64,000 bases of DNA, taken from the NCBI RefSeq assembly GCF_001458335.1, contig NZ_CYTO01000009.1, forward strand, positions 444,385 through 508,384. Reading direction: 5' to 3'. Position numbers and translations under genes: made by a program. The DNA comes from Cognatishimia activa. Its GTDB lineage: Bacteria > Pseudomonadota > Alphaproteobacteria > Rhodobacterales > Rhodobacteraceae. Of this stretch, positions 27,690 through 35,480 are shown in pieces. Position 1 is the first letter of the stretch. Each line of letters opens with the position of its first letter. Under the pieces are notes generated by a model that ran no database searches, had not been told where the DNA came from, and worked only from the letters and a program-made list of their open reading frames with translations.

Positions 27690-27911
27690 GACATGCCCTC
27701 TGCCTGAATATCGCGCCGCTTGTGGCCTTTATGACCGGTCTTATGTGTCGACGTTCTATCTGCCAAGCGCCCATTCCCCTCGTGGCGCCCGTTCCTTTGA
27801 GCGCAGTCTATCGCGCGGGGGGCTTTCTGAAAAGGCTGCATGGAAGCATCGGCGATTTTTCCCCAATTTGATCTTTCAGAATCATTTCAACCGCTTTAGT
27901 CAGGCCCGACC

Positions 27912-28001
27912 GGAGGAGTGGCAGAGCGGTTGAATGCACTGGTCTTGAAAACCAGCAAGGGTTAACGCCCTTCGTGGGTTCGAATCCCACCTCCTCCGCC
28001 A
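27912..28001 (+). tRNA. tRNA-Ser (anticodon UGA)
   Basis: Acceptor arms GGAGGAG (27912-27918) and CTCCTCC (27991-27997) pair fully, followed by discriminator G and an encoded CCA. The anticodon loop CTTGAAA gives UGA. A long variable arm (AAGGGTTAACGCCCTT) marks a class II tRNA, and the T-arm GTGGGTTCGAATCCCAC is standard. Open frames across it are artefacts. Confidence 0.97.
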
Positions 28002-28168
28002 CTATCCCTGACAATCCACTCTTGGCGACGCACTCGAATTGCTGGTCATTTTTTGATCCTTGGTGGATTTTTCTGCCTGATTTTCGAGCAAATACCACCA
28101 TTTTCATTATTTTTGGCACGCAGTTTTATTGTTTTTCGACCTTTTGCACGGGTGTGATGAAGGTGCAG

Positions 28169-28270
28169 GACGCTTAGGGTTCCGCCGCATTCCCAGCGGG
28201 TCAGGTCCGAGAAGCGTCACCTTGTTGGCAAAATCCAGCAAGGCACACGGCGGGCCAAAATCCCGGGAGA
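28169..28270 (+). promoter_or_regulatory. Guanidine-I (ykkC class) riboswitch aptamer
   Basis: The conserved guanidine-I elements occur in order: AGGGTTCCG (28176-28184), GGTCCGAGA (28204-28212), ACACGG (28245-28250) and CCCGGGAGA (28262-28270). Helices fit: GACGCTT (28169-28175) pairs with AAGCGTC (28212-28218); CCGC (28185-28188) with GCGG (28196-28199); and CCTTGTTGG (28220-28228) with CCAGCAAGG (28235-28243), one G-U pair. It ends 96 bases before the start of the binding-protein gene. This class senses free guanidinium and controls guanidine export, import or breakdown. The expression platform is not clear: there is no T-run, so translational control or an alternative helix using 28277-28282 is possible. 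Confidence 0.92.
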
Positions 28271-28365
28271 CTACTGCGCTGGTTTTGTCCGCGCCCTGAT
28301 CTCTTTGTTCCGCCAGCGGGTCCAAACCAACGAAAAAATCGGCGGGACGCGCAATGGGGAATGAC

Positions 28366-29430
28366 ATGAAGATCACAAAGCTACTGTCCGCAACCGCCTT
28401 GTCTTTGGGCGTGCTTACCGCTGCAGCGCCGCTGGCCGCAGAAGAGAAAACCGAATTCAAACTCGCTTGGTCCATCTATGTGGGCTGGATGCCGTGGGGC
28501 TATCTGGAAGACAGCGGGATCATGGACAAATGGGCCGACAAATACGGCATCGACGTCGAGATTGTTCAGTTTAACGACTATATCGAGTCCATCAACCAAT
28601 ACACCGCAGGCGCTTTTGACGGTGTTTCCGCGACCAACATGGATACGCTGTCCATTCCATCGGGTGGCGGTGTCGACACAACCGCTCTGATCGTGGGCGA
28701 TTACTCCAACGGCAATGACGCGGTGATTATGAAAGGCGAGGGTGGTCTCGCGGACCTTAAGGGCAAGCCGGTCAATTTGGTCGAGCTCTCTGTATCTCAC
28801 TATCTTCTGGCACGCGGTTTGGATTCCGTCGGCCTTGAGGAATCCGATCTTGACGGTGTCATCAACACGTCTGATGCCGACATGATCGCGGCCTATGCCA
28901 CCGATGATGTGGACGCGGTAGTCACCTGGAACCCGTTGGTGTCCGAAATCACTGGGTCCAACCCGACCGCGAACGTCTTGTTTGATAGCTCTGACATTCC
29001 GGGCGAAATCCTCGACCTGATGGTGGTGAATACCGAAACCCTCGCCGGCAACCCATCTTTCGGTAAGGCTGTGGCGGGAGCATGGTACGAGCTGATGTCA
29101 TTGATGGCAGCGGGCGACGAAGCTGCGCTGACGGCGATGGCAGAAGCGTCCGGTACCGATCTGGCGGGCTATAAAGCACAGCTTGCCGCGACTGAGATGT
29201 TCTACGATCCCGCAGCAGCGGTAGCGCAGTCCACATCCGCTGATCTTCCGACCACAATGACCAGCGTCGCTGAGTTCCTGTTTGACAAAGGCATCCTTGG
29301 CGAAGGCGCGCCAAGCGCTGACTTCGTGGGCATCGCTTACCCGGATGGTTCCACCACCGGGGACGCGGGCAACGTGAAGTTCCGCTTTGACACGACCTAC
29401 ATGCAGATGGCCGCCGACGGCGCGCTGTAA
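28366..29430 (+). CDS. NitT/TauT-type ABC transporter binding protein, predicted guanidine importer
   Basis: 354 residues from ATG 28366, which has GGGGA 5 bases upstream; the in-frame ATG at 28354 overlaps that site. A signal peptide (MKITKLLSATALSLGVLTAA) precedes the mature start EEKTEFKLAWSIYVGWMPWG. The fold is the type-II binding protein of nitrate/sulfonate/taurine importers. Similar proteins are annotated as putative urea transporters. Here it lies first in an operon under a guanidine riboswitch and upstream of a guanidine-hydrolase-like enzyme, so guanidine is the most economical ligand. The aromatic-rich IYVGWMPWGYLE could hold a cation; that is speculation. Confidence 0.85.
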   Translation: MKITKLLSATALSLGVLTAAAPLAAEEKTEFKLAWSIYVGWMPWGYLEDSGIMDKWADKYGIDVEIVQFNDYIESINQYTAGAFDGVSATNMDTLSIPSGGGVDTTALIVGDYSNGNDAVIMKGEGGLADLKGKPVNLVELSVSHYLLARGLDSVGLEESDLDGVINTSDADMIAAYATDDVDAVVTWNPLVSEITGSNPTANVLFDSSDIPGEILDLMVVNTETLAGNPSFGKAVAGAWYELMSLMAAGDEAALTAMAEASGTDLAGYKAQLAATEMFYDPAAAVAQSTSADLPTTMTSVAEFLFDKGILGEGAPSADFVGIAYPDGSTTGDAGNVKFRFDTTYMQMAADGAL

Positions 29431-29442
29431 GCACCTGAAACC

Positions 29443-29469
29443 GGAGCAGACCTGGCAAAGGTCTGCTCC
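29443..29469 (+). terminator. Intercistronic hairpin after the guanidine-operon binding-protein gene
   Basis: Perfect 10-base arms GGAGCAGACC (29443-29452) and GGTCTGCTCC (29460-29469) with a 7-base loop, 13 bp after the stop. No T-run follows, so it is more likely an mRNA 3'-end stabiliser than a strong terminator. Confidence 0.6.
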
Positions 29470-29490
29470 TTCACAACAGGAGGTCCGTTA

Positions 29491-30303
29491 ATGCGCCTGA
29501 TCAACCTCATACCGGCACGACCGGCGGCCATTTTTCTGGCGGCTTTGCCTTTCATCGCGATTTTCGCAGCCTATTCCATCGGCTCTGACATTCGCCTTGA
29601 AGCCAATCCGCAAGACAAGTTGCTGCCAGCGCCGTCCACCATCGCCGAAACCGCGCAACGGTTGTTCACGGAACCCGATCGGCGGTCCAAAGAAATTTTC
29701 CTTTGGAATGATACGTTCGCGAGCCTTGCGCGTCTTTTCGGTGGGGTAGGGATCTCAGCCTTGTTGTCCTTGCTCATCGGCCTCGCGATTGGGTTGCTGC
29801 CTTACGCGCGTTCAACAATGTCGAGCTTCATCGCAGTACTCTCTATGGTGCCGCCTCTTGCGCTCTTACCAATCCTCTTCATCATGTTTGGTCTTGGGGA
29901 AACATCTAAAGTTGTCCTGATTGTCATCGGGATCACCCCGTTTATGACCCGCGATCTTGCACAGCGCGTGCTGGAAATCCCGCAAGAACAAATTGTCAAA
30001 GCACAAACCCTTGGCGCATCTTCCGCTGTGATCGCGATGCGGGTGGCCCTGCCGCAGGTGCTGCCGCGGTTGATCTCTAACGTGCGCCTGTCGCTTGGGT
30101 CTGCTTGGCTCTTTCTCATTGCCGCAGAAGCAGTCGCGTCCAATGTCGGCCTTGGCTACCGCATCTTCCTTGTGCGCCGCTATTTGGCGATGGATGTCAT
30201 CCTCACTTACGTGATTTGGATCACAATCCTCGCCTTCATCATCGACTGGCTGCTCAAGACGCTCTCGCGCAAAGCCTTCCCTTGGATGGAGTCAGGCCTA
30301 TGA
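29491..30303 (+). CDS. NitT/TauT-type ABC transporter permease (predicted guanidine importer)
   Basis: 270 residues with about six membrane segments and the BPD_transp_1 EAA loop EQIVKAQTLGASSAVIAMRVALPQVLPRL (about 165-195). An ideal ribosome site AGGAGG lies 8 bases before the ATG. It overlaps the ATPase start by 4 bases (ATGA). It would pair with the binding protein at 28366 and the ATPase at 30300. Confidence 0.88.
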   Translation: MRLINLIPARPAAIFLAALPFIAIFAAYSIGSDIRLEANPQDKLLPAPSTIAETAQRLFTEPDRRSKEIFLWNDTFASLARLFGGVGISALLSLLIGLAIGLLPYARSTMSSFIAVLSMVPPLALLPILFIMFGLGETSKVVLIVIGITPFMTRDLAQRVLEIPQEQIVKAQTLGASSAVIAMRVALPQVLPRLISNVRLSLGSAWLFLIAAEAVASNVGLGYRIFLVRRYLAMDVILTYVIWITILAFIIDWLLKTLSRKAFPWMESGL

Positions 30304-31058
30304 GTTTCGTAACTGTCTCAAATGTTTGGCAAAAATACGGGGATCGCTCGATCTTGGAACGGGTCAATGTGACCATCGAGGAAGGCGAATTTATCTCAAT
30401 CGTCGGCGCATCTGGTTGCGGTAAATCCACTTTCTTGCGCATGCTCCTGGCGCAAGAACGCCCCTATAAGGGCGAGATCAGCATCGATGGCGGGGACACT
30501 GCCAAAGAACCCAACCGCGAACGCGGTGTGGTGTTTCAGAAGTACTCGGTCTTTCCACATCTCAGCGTGCGCGAGAACTTGATTGCTGCGGAAAGCTTTG
30601 ACACAGCCTTTGGCCGCCTTAGCGGAGCGAAACGCAAAGCTGCTGAAGCGCGCGCCGATGAAATGCTCGAGCGCATTGGCCTCAATCACGTTGCCGACCA
30701 ATACCCGGCATCGCTCTCTGGCGGCATGCAGCAACGCTTGGCTATTGGACAGGCCATGACCGCCAAACCGCGCATCCTGCTGCTCGACGAGCCGTTCGGC
30801 GCGCTTGATCCGGGCACACGTTTGCAAATGCACGATTTTCTTTTGGAACTGCGTGATGAGACCAACATGACGGTCTTTATGGTCACGCACGACCTGCAGG
30901 AGGGGTTCAAACTCGGGGACCGTGTTCTGGTCTTTGATAAGCCGCGCTGGGACCCGCATGACCCAGGCATGTATGGCGCGACCATCACATATGATTTCGA
31001 TGCCCGCGATGGGGGCATCCCGTTTCAATTGAAGGAGGACGCAGATGTTTCTGCATGA
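30300..31058 (+). CDS. NitT/TauT-type ABC transporter ATP-binding protein (predicted guanidine importer)
   Basis: 252 residues from the ATG at 30300, overlapping the permease stop by 4 bases; the frame is open further upstream but only inside the permease gene. Walker A GASGCGKST, Q-loop VVFQKYSVFPHLSV, signature LSGGMQQRLAIGQAM, Walker B LLLDEPFGALDP, His switch MVTHDLQEGF. The 3' end overlaps the ureohydrolase gene by 14 bases and carries its ribosome site, which couples import and hydrolysis. Confidence 0.9.
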   Translation: MSFVTVSNVWQKYGDRSILERVNVTIEEGEFISIVGASGCGKSTFLRMLLAQERPYKGEISIDGGDTAKEPNRERGVVFQKYSVFPHLSVRENLIAAESFDTAFGRLSGAKRKAAEARADEMLERIGLNHVADQYPASLSGGMQQRLAIGQAMTAKPRILLLDEPFGALDPGTRLQMHDFLLELRDETNMTVFMVTHDLQEGFKLGDRVLVFDKPRWDPHDPGMYGATITYDFDARDGGIPFQLKEDADVSA

Positions 31059-32319
31059 TCGGGACCGTTCCCGAACCCACCACCCTATGGACTTAAAGGG
31101 CACCATCGAGGCGCGCGAGAAGCGCCATCACCACCCGGACCTGACCAAGCTTGCAGGCTGGAAGGCCATGCATCTAGAGGCTGATCTGCCCGAAGGCCGC
31201 ATGGAAGAAGAACGCCAATGGGCGCTCCGCATGGGCCTGACCGGTGCTGACAGCATCGAAGACAAATCCATCCCGACTTTTGCGCGCGGGGAACTGCCGC
31301 ATTTCGCCGGGATCAACACATTCCTCAAGGCACCTTATGCCGAGGACGTTCTGGAGGTCGCAGACTATGATGCCACGGTACTTGGGATCCCATTTGACGG
31401 CGGTACAACTTACCGTCCAGGCACCCGCTTTGGCCCGCAAGGGGTCCGTAAAATCTCGGCGCTTTATACGCCCTATAACTACGAGATTGGCGTCGATCTT
31501 CGCGAGCAAATGACCCTTTGTGATGCAGGTGACGTGTTCACGATCCCTGCAAATATCGAAAAGTCTTTTGATCAGATCAGCCGTGCTGTGAGCCACGTGG
31601 CCAGCTCTGGTTCTTTGCCAATCATGATTGGTGGCGACCATTCCATCGGCTTCCCCTGTGTGCGCGGGATCGCAGAGTGTACGTCCAAGAAGATCGGTAT
31701 CGTGCATTTTGACCGTCATGCGGACATTCAAGAGAAAGACTTGGATGAGCGGATGCACACGACGCCATGGTTCCATTCCACCAACTTGCCCAATGTCCCC
31801 GCGACAAATCTCGTACAGATCGGCATTGGGGGCTGGCAGGTGCCACGCGAGGCGGTGAAGGTCGCGCGTGAGCGCAACACGAACATCATCACCATGGGTG
31901 ACATGGAAAAAATGGGCATCGACAAGACCATCGAGATGGCGCTGGAGATGGCCTGGAAAGACGTCGACATGGTCTACATGTCCTTTGACATCGATAGCAT
32001 CGACTGTGGTTTTGTACCGGGCACAGGCTGGCCAGAACCCGGCGGTTTCTTGCCTCGTGAAGCTTTGGCATTGGCCTCTGGCATCGCAGCAGAAGGCATT
32101 TGTGGCTTGGAGCTGGTCGAGGTGTCTCCGCCATATGACACATCCGACATCACCGCGCTGATGGGGACACGGGTGATCGTGGACGTTTTGGGGGCCTTGG
32201 TGTCCAACGGCAAGCTGGGGGCGCATAAGAAATTCATCGATAAGCCAGTGAGCTTACCGCATGGTGAATTCAACGGTCGCCGCTGGCGCAACGATGGCCC
32301 GCATAAGGTGGGGGTCTGA
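31045..32319 (+). CDS. gdmH: Ureohydrolase-family guanidine hydrolase (predicted, nickel-dependent)
   Basis: 424 residues, about 100 longer than agmatinases because of an N-terminal extension (1-105). GAAGGAGG precedes the ATG. Binuclear metal ligands are complete: H199 in GGDHSIG, D223/H225/D227 in HFDRHADIQ, D315 and D317 in SFDIDSID. Agmatinases and arginases have DAH at the second site; DRH, the following EKDLDERMHTTPWFHSTN, and CGFVPGTGWPEPGG are features I associate with the cyanobacterial guanidine hydrolase Sll1077 (GdmH), which makes urea and ammonia with nickel. The riboswitch and importer upstream support this. A guanidinobutyrase or agmatinase activity is the main alternative. Confidence 0.85.
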   Translation: MFLHDRDRSRTHHPMDLKGTIEAREKRHHHPDLTKLAGWKAMHLEADLPEGRMEEERQWALRMGLTGADSIEDKSIPTFARGELPHFAGINTFLKAPYAEDVLEVADYDATVLGIPFDGGTTYRPGTRFGPQGVRKISALYTPYNYEIGVDLREQMTLCDAGDVFTIPANIEKSFDQISRAVSHVASSGSLPIMIGGDHSIGFPCVRGIAECTSKKIGIVHFDRHADIQEKDLDERMHTTPWFHSTNLPNVPATNLVQIGIGGWQVPREAVKVARERNTNIITMGDMEKMGIDKTIEMALEMAWKDVDMVYMSFDIDSIDCGFVPGTGWPEPGGFLPREALALASGIAAEGICGLELVEVSPPYDTSDITALMGTRVIVDVLGALVSNGKLGAHKKFIDKPVSLPHGEFNGRRWRNDGPHKVGV

Positions 32320-32783
32320 TGCCACACGATCACCCACATCACCACCACCACCATGACCATGATCACAGCCATGCCCCGCACGGGCATGGTCACAATCATG
32401 CCCATGGCGATCATCTGCACAGTCACATGCATCACGCGGATGAGGCGGCGGACCTTCAGGTTTTAGCCACGCAATTCATCGAAGGCTTTCTTCAGGCAGC
32501 GGATAAAACCAGCTATTTAAAACTGGCTGGCGTGCCCTTTGAACGCCCCTCAAAGGACGGGGCAAAAGCGCTCAAGCTGATCGATGTAGAACTGACCACC
32601 GATTGGCAGGTTGGCACCGCATCCCCGTCTTTTGGATCTCGTGAACTTAGCTACCTGCCATTTCCCGGCGAGATGGTCCAAGAACGCACCAATATGTCGC
32701 TGATCTACGTGTCGATGGATGAAAAATCCACGCTCGATATTCGCGACTTTCTTTATCAACGAAAACAGGAGATTGAGGCATGA
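32319..32783 (+). CDS. His-rich protein, candidate nickel-delivery factor for the guanidine hydrolase
   Basis: 154 residues. The first 39 residues contain 21 histidines with Asp and Gly between, including a run of six (7-12), like the nickel-storing tail of HypB or SlyD. The remaining 115 residues form a soluble acidic domain (LATQFIEGFLQAADKTSYLKL ... FLYQRKQEIE) that I do not recognise; it has no P-loop, so it is not HypB, and no HypA-type zinc fingers. The ATG shares one base with the gdmH stop. Known GdmH needs two HypA/HypB-like helpers, absent here, so this gene may replace them. Function is inferred from composition and position. Confidence 0.75.
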   Translation: MPHDHPHHHHHHDHDHSHAPHGHGHNHAHGDHLHSHMHHADEAADLQVLATQFIEGFLQAADKTSYLKLAGVPFERPSKDGAKALKLIDVELTTDWQVGTASPSFGSRELSYLPFPGEMVQERTNMSLIYVSMDEKSTLDIRDFLYQRKQEIEA

Positions 32784-32932
32784 AACGTAGCCTTATGACC
32801 ATCGTCGGCCTCTTGGTCGCATCCCCAGCATTTGCCCATGTAGATGGGCATTTTCACACCCACGGGATCGAAAATACGCTGATTTTGGCGCTGCTTGCTG
32901 CCGGAACCGCTTATTTGCTTTGGAAGCGTTGA
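32780..32932 (+). CDS. 50-residue His-containing single-membrane-segment peptide
   Basis: Fifty residues, too short for many gene finders. The start overlaps the preceding stop by 4 bases (ATGA) and GATTGAGG supplies a ribosome site. A signal-like N-terminus MKRSLMTIVGLLVASPAFA is followed by HVDGHFHTHG (5 His in about 10 residues) and a C-terminal helix ENTLILALLAAGTAYLLWKR. It resembles the ends of HupE/UreJ nickel permeases (signal, His motif, hydrophobic segment) but lacks their core. It could be a periplasmic metal-binding membrane peptide, or a degraded HupE-like gene. It is the last gene of the riboswitch operon. Confidence 0.68.
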   Translation: MKRSLMTIVGLLVASPAFAHVDGHFHTHGIENTLILALLAAGTAYLLWKR

Positions 32933-32945
32933 TCGCGACCTAATC

Positions 32946-32970
32946 GGGCCCAGAGTCTGTCGCTGGGCCC
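32946..32970. terminator. Hairpin between the convergent guanidine and urt-fmd operons
   Basis: Perfect 8-base arms GGGCCCAG (32946-32953) and CTGGGCCC (32963-32970) with a 9-base loop, 13 bp after the last gene of the plus-strand operon. No T-run follows on either strand. A weaker stem (GCCCCA 33031-33036 / TGGGGC 33060-33065) lies further on. I see nothing else in 32971-33128. Confidence 0.5.
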
Positions 32971-33128
32971 AACACGGAACGCTGCGGGCGTATTGCGAAA
33001 TGGGCTTTCTAGAATACTGGCTCAAAAAGTGCCCCAACTCCGCGAAGAGGGATCGAAGCTGGGGCGAGCGTTCCTAAAATATAGTAGATTATGCAGAAAT
33101 TTCGGTGGTCAGAGCGTATGAAGTCCGG

Positions 33129-33458
33129 TCAATGAGAGATCATCCACGGGCGCTTCGTTGGAAAGCTTTTGGCTCCGTTTGGGTGATGCAGTGTTTTGCT
33201 TGGCTTTTTGGTTCCTCCCCCACAACATCCACAACCTGGCCCATGGTTGCTGCGTTTAGGGCTGTCTGCGGAACGTTCGTTTGTTTCATGAGCGTGGCGC
33301 ACGCGGCTAGATACCGCGGATAAACGCGGGACTGATATCATCACCCGACGGGCCTCGGTTCCACATTCAGGGCACGGGCAAGGATCCATGAACCGGCTCA
33401 TTGGCCTCATTTCCTCAAAAACCCCACATTCGTCGCATTCATATTCATAGACCGGCAT
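33129..33458 (-). CDS. fmdB: FmdB-family zinc-ribbon protein
   Basis: 109 residues. It starts MPVYEYECDECG, the defining FmdB motif, with zinc ligands C8, C11, C29 and C32. A second Cys group near 76-80 (CGCCGGG) is an extra. FmdB was described beside formamidase in Methylophilus and proposed to regulate it, but the family is widespread and its role is not settled. It follows fmdA by 61 bp on the same strand and is the last gene of this operon. Confidence 0.9.
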   Translation of the reverse strand: MPVYEYECDECGVFEEMRPMSRFMDPCPCPECGTEARRVMISVPRLSAVSSRVRHAHETNERSADSPKRSNHGPGCGCCGGGTKKPSKTLHHPNGAKSFPTKRPWMISH

Positions 33459-33519
33459 GACATACCTTTCGCTCTAGTTCGGGAATTGCCCCCTGATGAA
33501 CAGGAGGCAAAAGAGTTGT

Positions 33520-34749
33520 TTAAAGATCGGGGGCGAGTGGAACGTCGATGGAACCATCTAGATATTTGGTCGGCCCATCCGCATTCGGCATCATGTCCCA
33601 CTCAAAGATATCGTTCGGCAACCAAAGCGTTGCACATGCGTTCGGAATATCGACGACGCCAGAAATGTGGCCTTGCACCGGCGCGGTTCCCAAGATCGCA
33701 TAGGCCTGCGCGCCGGAATAACCAAATTTCTTCAGGTACTCGATCGCGTTCAGGCAGGCCTGACGATAGGCGATATGTACGTCCAAATAATGCTGTTCGC
33801 CCTGTTCATCGACACTAATGCCTTCGAAGATAAGGTAATCATTGTAGGACGGTGTGATCGGTGACGGTTTGAAGATTGGGTTCTTCACGCCGTATTTGGA
33901 TACGCCCTCTTTGATCAAAGACACTTTCAGGTGCAGCCAGCCAGCCATCTCAATCGCACCACAGAAGGTGATTTCGCCATCACCCTGACTGAAATGTAGA
34001 TCCCCAATAGAAAGGCCCGCACCATCCACATAGACTGGGAAGTAGATCTTTGAACCGCGACTAAGGTCTTTGATGTCACAGTTCCCGCCATGTTCACGGG
34101 GCGGAACAGTCCGCGCGGCTTCTGCTGCTGCCGCGTCGCGCTCTTCGCCTTTCATTGCACCCATATGAGCGCTCTGCGTGTTTGGCAGAGCAGCCAACGG
34201 AGGCGTGCGGTTTGGGTCTGTATTAAACAACTCCGTTTCGCGTGTGTTCCACATATCCAGCATTTTTCGGTCCGGCAGACAGCCGATCAGACCGGGGTGG
34301 ATCAGACCGGCATATTTCACACCGGGCACGTGGCGGGATTTCGTAAACATCCCGTCGATATCCCAGATAGATTTTTGGGCTTCGGGGAAGTGCTCTGTTA
34401 GGAAGCCACCGCCGTTTTGCTTGGAGAAGAAACCGTTAAAGCCCCACAGCATGTCTTCTTTGGCACCGATGTCGAGAATCTCAACAACAAGCAAATCGCC
34501 GGGTTCTGCACCTTTGACGCCGATAGGCCCCGATAAATAGTGCACTTGTTCCAGTTCAACATCACGTACGTCGCTGGCGTCGTCGTTATTTTTGATCTGG
34601 CCACCGGTCCAGTCATAGGTTTCGATTTTGAAATCATCGCCAGGCTCAACCCAGACATTAATCGGGATGTCTGGATGCCAACGGTTGTGAATGTTCTCGT
34701 TTGTATGTGGGCTTTCACTAAGGTCCACAGAGATGAGCGTATCGGCCAT
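33520..34749 (-). CDS. fmdA: Formamidase (acetamidase/formamidase family)
   Basis: 409 residues, matching FmdA. It hydrolyses formamide, and more slowly other short amides, to ammonia and the acid. Family blocks include HNRWHPDIPINVWVEPGD near the N-terminus, YLSGPIGVKGAEPGDLLVV, FSQGDGEITFCGAIEMAG and the C-terminal GYSGAQAYAILGTAPVQGH. It is encoded 26 bp after urtE on the same strand, so uptake and hydrolysis are on one transcript. Methylophilus has the comparable fmdA/fmdB with an amide importer. Confidence 0.95.
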   Translation of the reverse strand: MADTLISVDLSESPHTNENIHNRWHPDIPINVWVEPGDDFKIETYDWTGGQIKNNDDASDVRDVELEQVHYLSGPIGVKGAEPGDLLVVEILDIGAKEDMLWGFNGFFSKQNGGGFLTEHFPEAQKSIWDIDGMFTKSRHVPGVKYAGLIHPGLIGCLPDRKMLDMWNTRETELFNTDPNRTPPLAALPNTQSAHMGAMKGEERDAAAAEAARTVPPREHGGNCDIKDLSRGSKIYFPVYVDGAGLSIGDLHFSQGDGEITFCGAIEMAGWLHLKVSLIKEGVSKYGVKNPIFKPSPITPSYNDYLIFEGISVDEQGEQHYLDVHIAYRQACLNAIEYLKKFGYSGAQAYAILGTAPVQGHISGVVDIPNACATLWLPNDIFEWDMMPNADGPTKYLDGSIDVPLAPDL

Positions 34750-34775
34750 AACGCAATCCTTTCTTTTGACTTCCG

Positions 34776-35465
34776 TTAAACTGAGAGAAATTTTGAGACC
34801 TTGGCCTCATCCACCCCATCGCGGGGGCTGTCGTGCACGAAGGTGCCGTTTTCGATGACCATCACGCGATCGGCGACGTCCAAGGCAAAGCTCAGAACCT
34901 GTTCCGAAACGATGATCGTCAGGCCCTTCTGGTCGCGAATTTTGCGCAAGGTGCGGGCCATTTCTCGAATGATGGACGGCTGGATGCCCTCGGTGGGTTC
35001 ATCCAACAGCAAAACCTTGGGGTTTGACGCCAAGGCGCGGGCGATGGCGAGCTGTTGTTGCTGACCACCTGACAAGTTGCCACCGCGCCGGTCTTTCATT
35101 TCCAACAGCACCGGGAACAGTTCGTAAATGTCTTCCGGCACTTTCTTTTGCCCGGTGACGGTCAGGCCGGTTTCCACGTTTTCTTGCACGGTCATGGATG
35201 AAAAAATCATCCGACCCTGTGGGACATAGGCGATACCATTGGCAACGCGCTGGTGGGATTTCATGCCGGTGACGGCTTTGTCGCCCACAACCACATCTCC
35301 ACCCTTTTCAGGCACAATGCCCATCAGGGTTTTCATCAGCGTGGTTTTCCCCATGCCATTGCGACCCATGATGGCGACGATCTCGCCGGGCTTCACGTTC
35401 AGATCCAGACTGTGCAGGATTTCACTTTCGCCATAGGAGGCGCGCAGGGATTCTACATTCAACAT
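34776..35465 (-). CDS. urtE: Urea/short-chain amide ABC transporter ATP-binding protein UrtE
   Basis: 229 residues, LivF-like. Walker A GRNGMGKTT, signature LSGGQQQQLAIARAL, Walker B VLLLDEPTEGIQPS. The sequence LRASYGESEILHSLDL and the IQPSIIREMARTL block are typical of UrtE. It works with UrtD at the channel of UrtB/UrtC. It lies 15 bp after urtD and 26 bp before fmdA. Confidence 0.92.
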   Translation of the reverse strand: MLNVESLRASYGESEILHSLDLNVKPGEIVAIMGRNGMGKTTLMKTLMGIVPEKGGDVVVGDKAVTGMKSHQRVANGIAYVPQGRMIFSSMTVQENVETGLTVTGQKKVPEDIYELFPVLLEMKDRRGGNLSGGQQQQLAIARALASNPKVLLLDEPTEGIQPSIIREMARTLRKIRDQKGLTIIVSEQVLSFALDVADRVMVIENGTFVHDSPRDGVDEAKVSKFLSV

Positions 35466-35480
35466 TTGGAATGCCCTTTC

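Noticed and set aside
27912-28001. tRNA-Ser as an integration site for the guanidine region
   Set aside because: I find no repeat of the tRNA 3' end downstream and no integrase, so an island boundary is not supported.
27808-28119. 103-codon frame on the minus strand across the tRNA-Ser gene
   Set aside because: It translates the tRNA complement (the familiar EEVGFEPTKGVNPCWFSRPVHSTALPLL pattern seen opposite tRNA-Ser genes) and has no ribosome site or homology.
28116-28133. Possible sigma-54 promoter (TTGGCACGCAG...) upstream of the riboswitch
   Set aside because: The -24 part resembles TGGCAC, but the -12 position reads TTTTA rather than TTGC, so the match is only partial.
31174-32226. 350-codon minus-strand frame opposite the guanidine hydrolase
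   Set aside because: It is the antisense shadow of a well-supported enzyme. The His/Cys-rich low-complexity translation matches no family.
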